Shown here: positions 56,901 through 64,000 of the stretch, piece by piece
Position numbering within the stretch: position 1 is the first letter of the stretch
How the letters are laid out: each line of letters opens with the position of its first letter
Assembly: GCA_028752905.1 (NCBI GenBank)
Contig: JAQNBH010000011.1
Location: forward strand, 23,640,341 to 23,704,340
Length of the DNA: 64,000 bases
Origin: Cladorhizidae sp. MBARI D1340-BT2
Taxonomy: Eukaryota > Porifera > Demospongiae > Poecilosclerida > Cladorhizidae
Reading direction: 5' to 3'
Notes under the pieces: generated by a model
The model's database searches: none
Told to the model about the DNA's origin: nothing
What the model saw: the letters and a program-made list of their open reading frames with translations, nothing else
Program-made: the position numbers and the translations under genes

Positions 56901-59900
56901 CTTTGTTGTGCATCAAGCCACGAACTCTGGTGTGTACCAAGCGATGAACACTGGTGTGTAGGAAGCCATGAACTCTGGAGTGCAGCAAGCCATCAACTCT
57001 GGTGTGCATCAAGCCATGAACTCTGGTCTGTATCAAGCTATGAACTCTGGTGTGTAGCAAGACATTATTAACTTTGATATGTAGCAGTCATGAACTCTGT
57101 CTAAAGCCATGAACTCTGGCGTGCAGCAAGCCATGAACTCTGGCATGCAGCAAGCCATGAACTCAGGTGTGTCAAGCCATGAACTCTGGTGTGTAACAAC
57201 AAGCCATGAATACTGGTATGCATCAAGCCATGAACTCTGGTGTACATCAAGCCATGAACACTGGTGTGCATCAAGCTATGAACTCTGGTGTCTATCAAGC
57301 TATGAACTCTGGTCTGTATCAAGTGATATGAACTCTGGTGTGTAGCAAGACATGAACTTTGGTGTGCATCAAGCCATGAACTCTGGTGGGTATCAGGCTA
57401 TGAACTCTGGTCTGTATCAAGCTATGAACTCAGGTGTGTAGCAAGCCATGAAGTCTGGTGTGTAGCAGTCATGAACTCTGTTTCAAGCCATGAACTCTGG
57501 TGTCTTAAGCCATGAACTCTGGTGTACAGCAAGCCATGAACTCTGGTGTGCATCAAGCCATGAACTCTGGTGCATCAAGCCATAAACTCTGGTGTGCATC
57601 AATCAATGAACTCTGTTTTTTCTCAAGCTATGAACTCTGGTTGGTATCAAGCAATGAACTTTGGTGTGTAGCAAGCCATGAACTGTGGTGTGCATCAAGC
57701 TACACGTATGAACTCTGGTATGCATCAAGCCATGAACTCTGCTGTGTATCAGGCTATGAACTCTGGTGTTTATCAAGCCATTAACTCTGGTGTGTTCCAA
57801 GCCATTAAATCTGCTGTGCAGCAAGTGATGAACTCTATCAATTCTGGTGTACATCAAGCCATGAACTCTGGTGTGTATCGAGCTATGGTCTCTGGTGTGT
57901 ATCAAGTCATGCACTCTGGTGTGTATCAAGCCATGCACTCTGGTGTGTATCAAGCCATGAACTCTGGTGGATATCAAGATATGAACTCTGGTCTGTATCA
58001 AGCTATGAACTCTGGTGTATAGCAAGACATGAACTCTGATGTGCATCAAGCCATAAACATCATGCCATGAACTCTGGTGTGCATCAAGGCATGAACTCGG
58101 ATGTGCATCAAGCAATGAACTCTGGTGTTTATCAAGCTATGAACTCTGGTGAGCATCAAGTCATGAACTCTGGCGTGCATCAAGCTATTAAATCTGGTGT
58201 GTATCAAGCTATGAACTCTGATGTGCAACAAGACATGAACTCTGGTGTGTAGCAGTCATGGACTCTGTAACTAGCCATGAACTATAGGTGTCTCAAGCCA
58301 TCAACTCTGGTGTACATCAAGCCATGAACTCTGGTGTGCATCAAGCCATGAACTTTGGTGTGCATGGAGCCATGAACTATGGTGTGCATGAAGCCATGAA
58401 CTCTGGTGTGCATCAAGCCATGAACTCTGGTGTGCATCAAGCCATGAACTCTGGTGTGTATCAAGCCATGAACTCTGGTATGCATCAAGCCATGAACTTT
58501 GGTGTGTAGCAAGCCATGAACACTGGCCTGCATCAAGCCATGAACTCTGGTGTGCATCAAGCCTTGAATTCTGGTGTGTAGCAAGCCATGAACTCTAGTG
58601 TATAGAAAGACATGAACTCTGGTGTGTATAGATAGAGCTATGAACTCTGGTCTGTATCAAACTACGAACTTTAGTGTCTGGCAAGACATGAACACTGGTG
58701 TGTATCAAGCCATGAACTCTGGTGTGCATCAAGCCATGAACTCGGGTGTGTAGCAAGCCATGAACTCAAGCATGCATCAAGCCAGTAACTCTGGTGTGTA
58801 TCAAGCTATGAATTCTGGTCTGTAGCAAGACATGAACTCTGGTGTGTAGCTGTCATGAACTCCGTATCAAGCCATGAACTCTAGTGTGCAGCAAGCATTG
58901 AACACTGGTGTGTTAAGCCACTCTGGTGTGTACCAAGCCATGAACTCTGGTGTGCATCAAGCCAAGAACGCTGGTGTGCAACAAGCATGAACTCTGGTGT
59001 GCATCAAATCATGAACTCAGGTGTGCATCAAGCTATGAACAATGGCATGTAGCAAGCTATGAACTCTGGTGTGTATCAAGCTATATATGAACTCTGATGT
59101 GTAGCAAGACATGAACTCTGGCGTCCAGCAAGCAATAAACTCCGGGGTGCATCAAGCCATGAACTCTGATGTGTATCAAGCTATGAACTCTAGTGTGTAG
59201 CAAGACATGAACTCTGGTGTGTAGGAGTCATGAATTCTGTATCAAGCCATGAACTCTGGTGGCTCGAGCCATGAACTCTGGTGTATGTCAAGCCATGAAC
59301 TCTGGTGTGCATCAAGCCATGAACTTTGGTTTGCATTGAGCCATGAAATCTGGTGTGCATCAAGCCATGAACACTGCTGTGCATCAATCCATGAACTCTG
59401 GTGTGCATCAAGCCATGAACTCTGGTATGCATCAAGCTATGAACTCTGGTGTGCATCAAGCCATGAACTCTGGTGTGCATCAACCCATGAACTCTGGTGT
59501 GCATCAAGCCTTGAACTCTGGTGTGTAGCAAGCCATGAACACTGGTGTGCATCAAGACATGTACTTTAGTTTGCATCGAGCCATGAACTCTGGTGTGCAT
59601 CAAGCCATGAACTCTGGTTTGCATCAAGCCATGAACTCTTGTTGCATCATGCCTTGAACTCTGGTGTGCATCAAGCCATGAACACTGGCTTGCATCAAGC
59701 ATGAACTTTGGTGTGCATCAAGCCATGAACTGTGGTGGGTATCAAGCTATGAACGCTGGTGTGAAGAAAGCCATGAACACTGGTGTGTGTCAAGCCATGA
59801 ACTCTGGTTTGCATCAAGTCATGAACTCTGGTGTGCAGCAAGCCATGAACTATGGTGTGTATCAAGCTATATGAACTCTGGTGTGTAGCAAAACATGAAT

Positions 59901-62900
59901 TCTGCTGCTGTGTATCAATCAAGCTATGAACTCCAGTCTATATCAAGCTGTATAAATTCTGGTGTGTAGCAAAACATGAACTCTTATGTGCATCAAGCCA
60001 TGAGCTCTGGTGGGTATCAAGATATTCTAGTCTGTATCAAGCTATGAACTCGTGTGTGTATCAAGTTATGAAATCTGGTGTGTATCAAGCTATGAACTCT
60101 GATGTGCAGCAAGACATGAACTCTGGTGTGCATCAAGCCATGAACTTTGGTGTGCATGGAGCCATGAACTATGGTGTGCATGAAGCCATGAACTCTGGTG
60201 TGCATCAAGCCATGAACTCTAGTGTGCATCAAGCCATGAACTCTGGTGTGTATCAAGCCATGAACTCTGGTGTGCATAAAGCCATGAACTTTGGTTTGCA
60301 TCAAGCCATGAACACTGATGGGTATCAAGCTATGAACTCTGGTGTGTAGCAAGCCTTGAACTCTGGCGTGCAACAAGCGATGAACTCTGGTGTGCATCAA
60401 GCCATGAACTGTGGTTTGTCAAGCATAAACTCTGGTGTGTATCAAGCCATGAACTCAGGTGTGCATCAAGCCATGAACTCTGGTGTGCATCTAGCCAAGG
60501 ACTCTGGTGGGTATCAAGCTATGAACTCTGGTCTGTATATGAACTCTCTGTGTACAAGACATGAACTCTGGTGTGTATTAAGCTATGAACTCTGGATTGT
60601 ATTAAAGCTTTATGAACTCTGGTGTGTAGCAATACATGAACTCTGGTGTGCATCAACCCATGAACTCTGGTGGATATCAAGCTATGAACTCTGGTCTGTT
60701 TCAAGCTATGAACTCTGGTGTGTTACAAGCATTGAAGTCTGGTGCATAGCAGTCATGAACTGTATCATCAAGCCGTGGAATCTGGTGTCTCAAGCCATGA
60801 ACCTTGGTGTACATCTAGCCATCAACTCTGGTGTGCAATAAGCCATGAACTTTGGTGTGCATCAAACCATGAACTCTGGTGGGTATCAAGCTATGAACTC
60901 TGGTGTGTGGCAAGCAACGAACTCTGGCGTTCAGCAAGCCATGAACTCTGGCATGCATCAAGCTATGAACTCTGGTGTGTATCAAGCTATGAACTATGGT
61001 ATGTAGCAAGACATTATTAACTTTGATATGTAGCAGTCATGAACTCTGTCTCAAGCCATGAACTCTGGCATGCAGCAAGCCATGAACTCTGGCATGCTGC
61101 AAGCCATGAACTCTGGTGTGTCAAGCCATGAACTCTGGTGTGTAACAACAAGCCATGAACACTGGTATGCATCAAGCCATGAACTCTGGTGTACATCAAG
61201 CCATGAACACTGGTGTGCATCAAGCCATGAACTCTGGTGGGTATCAATCTATGAACTCTGGTCTGTATCAAGCTATGAACTCAGGTGTGTAGCAAGCCAT
61301 GAAGTCTGGTGTGTAGCAGTCATGAACTCTGTTTCAAGCCATGAACTCTGGTGTCTTAAGCCATGAACTCTGCTGTACAGCAAGCCATGAACTCCGGTGT
61401 GCATCAAGCCATGAACTCTGGTGCATCAAGTCATAAACTCTGGTGTGCATCAATCAATGAACTCTGGTGTTTCTCAAGCTATGAACTCTGGTTGGTATCA
61501 AGCTATGAACTTTGGTGTGTAGCAAGCCATGAACTGTGGTGTGCATCAAGCTACACGTATGAACTCTGGTGTGCATCAAGCCATGAACTCTGCTGTGTAT
61601 TAGGCTATGAACTCTGGTGTGTATCAAGCCATTAACTCTGGTATGTTTCAAGCCATTGAATCTGGTGTGCAGCAAGTGATGAACTCTATCAATTCTGGTG
61701 TGCATCAAGCCATGAACTCTGGTGTGTATCGAGCTATGGTCTCTGGTGTGTATCAAGCCATGCACTCTGGTGTGTATCAAGCCATGCACTCTGGTGTGTA
61801 TCAAGCCATGCACTCTGGTGGATATCAAGATATGAACTCTGGTCTGTATCAAGCTATGAACTCTGGTGTGTAGCAAGACATGAACTCTGATGTGCATCAA
61901 GCCATGAACATCATGCCATGAACTTTGGTGTGCATCAAGGCATGAACTCGGATGTGCATCAAGCAATGAACTCTTGTGTTTATCAAGCTATGAACTTTGG
62001 TGTGTAGCAAGCCATGAACACTGGCCTGCATCAAGCCATGAACTCTGGCATGCATCAAGCCTTGAATTCTGGTGTGTAGCAAGCCATGAACTCTAGTGTG
62101 TAGGAAGACATGAACTCTGGTGTGTATAGAGCTATGAACTCTGGTCTGTATCAAGCTACGAACTGTGGTGTCTGGCAAGACATGAACTCTGGTGTGTATT
62201 AAGCTATGAACTCTGGTCTGTATCAAGCTATGAACTTTGGTGTGCATAAAGCCATGAACTCTGGTGTGCATAAAGCCATGAAATCGTGTATGCTTCTAGC
62301 CATAAATTCTGGTGTGCATCAAGCTATGAACTCGGGTGTGCATCTAGCCATGACTATGGGAGTGCAGCAAGCGATGAACTCTATGAACTCTGGTGTTCAT
62401 CAAGCCATGAACTATGGTGTGTATCAAGAAATGAACTCTGGTGTCAGTAACCAAGAACATCGCATCAAGCCATGAACTCTGGTGTGTATCAAGCTATGCA
62501 CTCTGGTGTGTATCAAGCCATGAACTCTGGTGGATATCAAGATATGAACTCTAGTCTGTATCAAGCTATGAACTCTGGTGTGTAGCAAGACATGAACTCT
62601 GATGTGCATCAAGCCATGAACTCTGGTGTGTATCATGCCAATGAACTCTGGTGTGTTTCAAGCCATGAACTCTGGTGTGTACCAAGCCATGAACACTTGG
62701 ATGCATCAAGCCATGAACTCTGGATTGTAGGAAGCCATGAACTCTGGTGTGCATCAAGCCATGAACTCTGGTGTTTAGGAAGCCATGAACTCTGGTGTGC
62801 ATCAAGCCATGAACTCTGGTGTGTACCAAGCTATGAACTCTGGTCTGTATCAAGCTATGAACTCTGGTGTGTAGCAAAACATGAATACTGGTGTGTATCA

Positions 62901-64000
62901 AGCTATGAACTCCAGTCTATATCAAGCTATATGAACTCTGGTGTGTAGTAAGACATGAACTCTGGTGTGCACCATGCAATGAACTCTGGCGGGTATCAAA
63001 CTATGAACTCTGGTCTGAATCAAGCTATGAACTCGGGTGTGTAGCAAGCCATGAAGTCTGGTGTGTAGCAGTCATGAAATCTGTATCAAGCCATGAACTC
63101 TGGTGTCTCAGGCCATGAACTCTGGTTTGCAGCAAGCCATAAACTCTGGTGTGCTTCAAGCAATGAAATTTGGTGTGCATCAAGCCATGAACTTTGGTGG
63201 GTATGAAGCTATGAACGCTGGTGTGTGGCAAGCCATGAACTCTTGCGTTCAGCAAGCCATGAACTCTGGCATGCATCAAGCCATGAACTCTGGTGTGTAT
63301 CAAGCTATCAATTCTGGGGTGTAGCAAAACATGAACTCTGGTGTGTAGCAAGACATGAACTCTGGTGTGTAGCAGTCATGAACTCTGTATCAAGCCATGA
63401 ACTCTGGTGTCTCAAGCCATGAACTCTGGTTTGTGTCAAGCCATGAACTCTGGTGTGCATCAAGCCATGAACTTTGGTGTGCATCAAGCCATGAACTATG
63501 GTGTGCATCAAGCCATCAACTCTGGTGTATATCAAGCCATGAACTCTGGCGTGTATCAACCCATGAACTCTGGTGCATGAACTCTGGTGTGCATCAAGCC
63601 GTGCACTTTGGTGTGCATCAAGTAATGAACTCTGGTGGGTATCAAGCCAAGAACTCTGGTGTATAGTAAGCCATGAACTCTGACGTGCAGCAAGCAATGA
63701 ACTCTGGCATTCATCAAGATAAACTCTGGTATGTATCAAGCTACTGTATGAACTCTGGTGTGAAGCAAGACATGAATTCTAGTGTGTTGCAGTCATGAAC
63801 TCTGTATCAAGCCATGAACTCTGGTGTATCAAGCCATGAACTCTGGTGTGCATCAAGCCATCAACTCTGGTGTATATCAAGCCATGAACTCTGGCGTGTA
63901 TCAACCCATGAACTCTGGTGCATGAACTCTGGTGTGCATCAAGCCGTGCACTTTGGTGTGCATCAAGTAATGAACTCTGGTGGGTATCAAGCCAAGAACT
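53951..64000. repeat. 24-bp satellite array running off the window
   Basis: About 415 units of 24 bp, consensus ATGAACTCTGGTGTGCATCA plus AGCC. Common variants are GTGTATCAAGCT and GTGTAGCAAGAC, and 1-6-bp indels occur. Because 24 is eight codons, long frames appear on both strands: MNSGVHQA repeats on the plus strand, HTRVHGLM repeats on the minus. The TGTAGCAAG variant puts TAG into the plus frame, which limits its length. Confidence 0.97.
54420..62600. repeat. Large tandem duplication of about 4.2-4.35 kb within the 24-bp satellite
   Basis: Irregular markers recur in order. CTCCGGGGTGCATC is at 54788 and 59140 (4,352 bp apart). GCATAGCAGTCATGAACTGT is at 56539 and 60744 (4,205 bp apart). 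The shrinking offset implies net loss of about 150 bp in the second copy between these markers. A further offset of 2,414 bp links 55851 and 58265 (CTGTAACTAGCCATGAACTA), so duplications are nested. Confidence 0.8.

Noticed and set aside
54528..63739. Dozens of overlapping frames on both strands with MNSGVHQA or HTRVHGLM repeats
   Set aside because: All derive from a 24-bp satellite whose period is a multiple of three. There are no start contexts, splice sites or unique domains.

Overview
The window is repeat-dominated nuclear DNA from a eukaryote, most likely an invertebrate animal (a sponge or cnidarian would fit, but nothing here fixes the taxon). The grounds are AT-rich sequence, GT-AG introns inside a transposase gene, long tandem satellites, and relics of animal-type mobile elements: piggyBac, hAT, Tc1/mariner, Ty3/Gypsy and a spliced terminal-inverted-repeat element of a kind I cannot place. 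I see no rRNA or tRNA gene, no CRISPR array and no complete host gene.

Layout. 1-13066 is a 28-bp satellite in higher-order units of about 2,861 bp, with a second unit of 1,046 bp further on. It passes directly into an AT-rich satellite of roughly 50-60 bp hairpin-like units (13067-13900), which resumes at 19094-19702. Between these halves sits a 5,193-bp element (13901-19093) with perfect 35-bp terminal inverted repeats and a two-exon transposase-like gene on the minus strand. That element carries a nested, dead Tc1/mariner copy (14506-16884). A truncated relative of the 5.2-kb element with a 34-bp minisatellite follows (19703-21535).

21979-24737 (minus) is a decayed Ty3/Gypsy pol fragment whose integrase lies upstream of reverse transcriptase. 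It is split by an 866-bp TTAA-flanked insertion (23153-24018) and fused at one end to a piggyBac transposase fragment (24738-25500). Next come four long AAT/ATT microsatellites (25793-27311), an AT-rich array of about 143-bp monomers with a 1,140-bp higher-order period (27330-30540), and a stretch of more unique DNA (30541-37956). The latter holds a second, internally deleted piggyBac copy (34440-35431), a duplicated 0.5-kb segment and several exon-like pieces.

37957-48662 is a single insertion of a tandemly multiplied LTR retrotransposon: four LTRs alternating with three internal regions, all bounded by one 5-bp target duplication (CCATA). The outer LTRs share variants with each other, and the inner LTRs share different ones, so the array is a recombination mosaic. 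None of the three copies encodes a complete pol.

After the array come a possible host terminal exon (48788-49012), the second copy of the 0.5-kb segment (50871-51384), a hAT element with 8-bp target duplications (51423-52835), a 34-bp minisatellite (53150-53950) and a 24-bp satellite that runs off the end of the window (53951-64000). The whole looks like heterochromatin-like DNA built by satellite amplification and nested transposition. Its few coding sequences belong to selfish elements, and the only reasonably intact one is the spliced transposase at 16946-18979.
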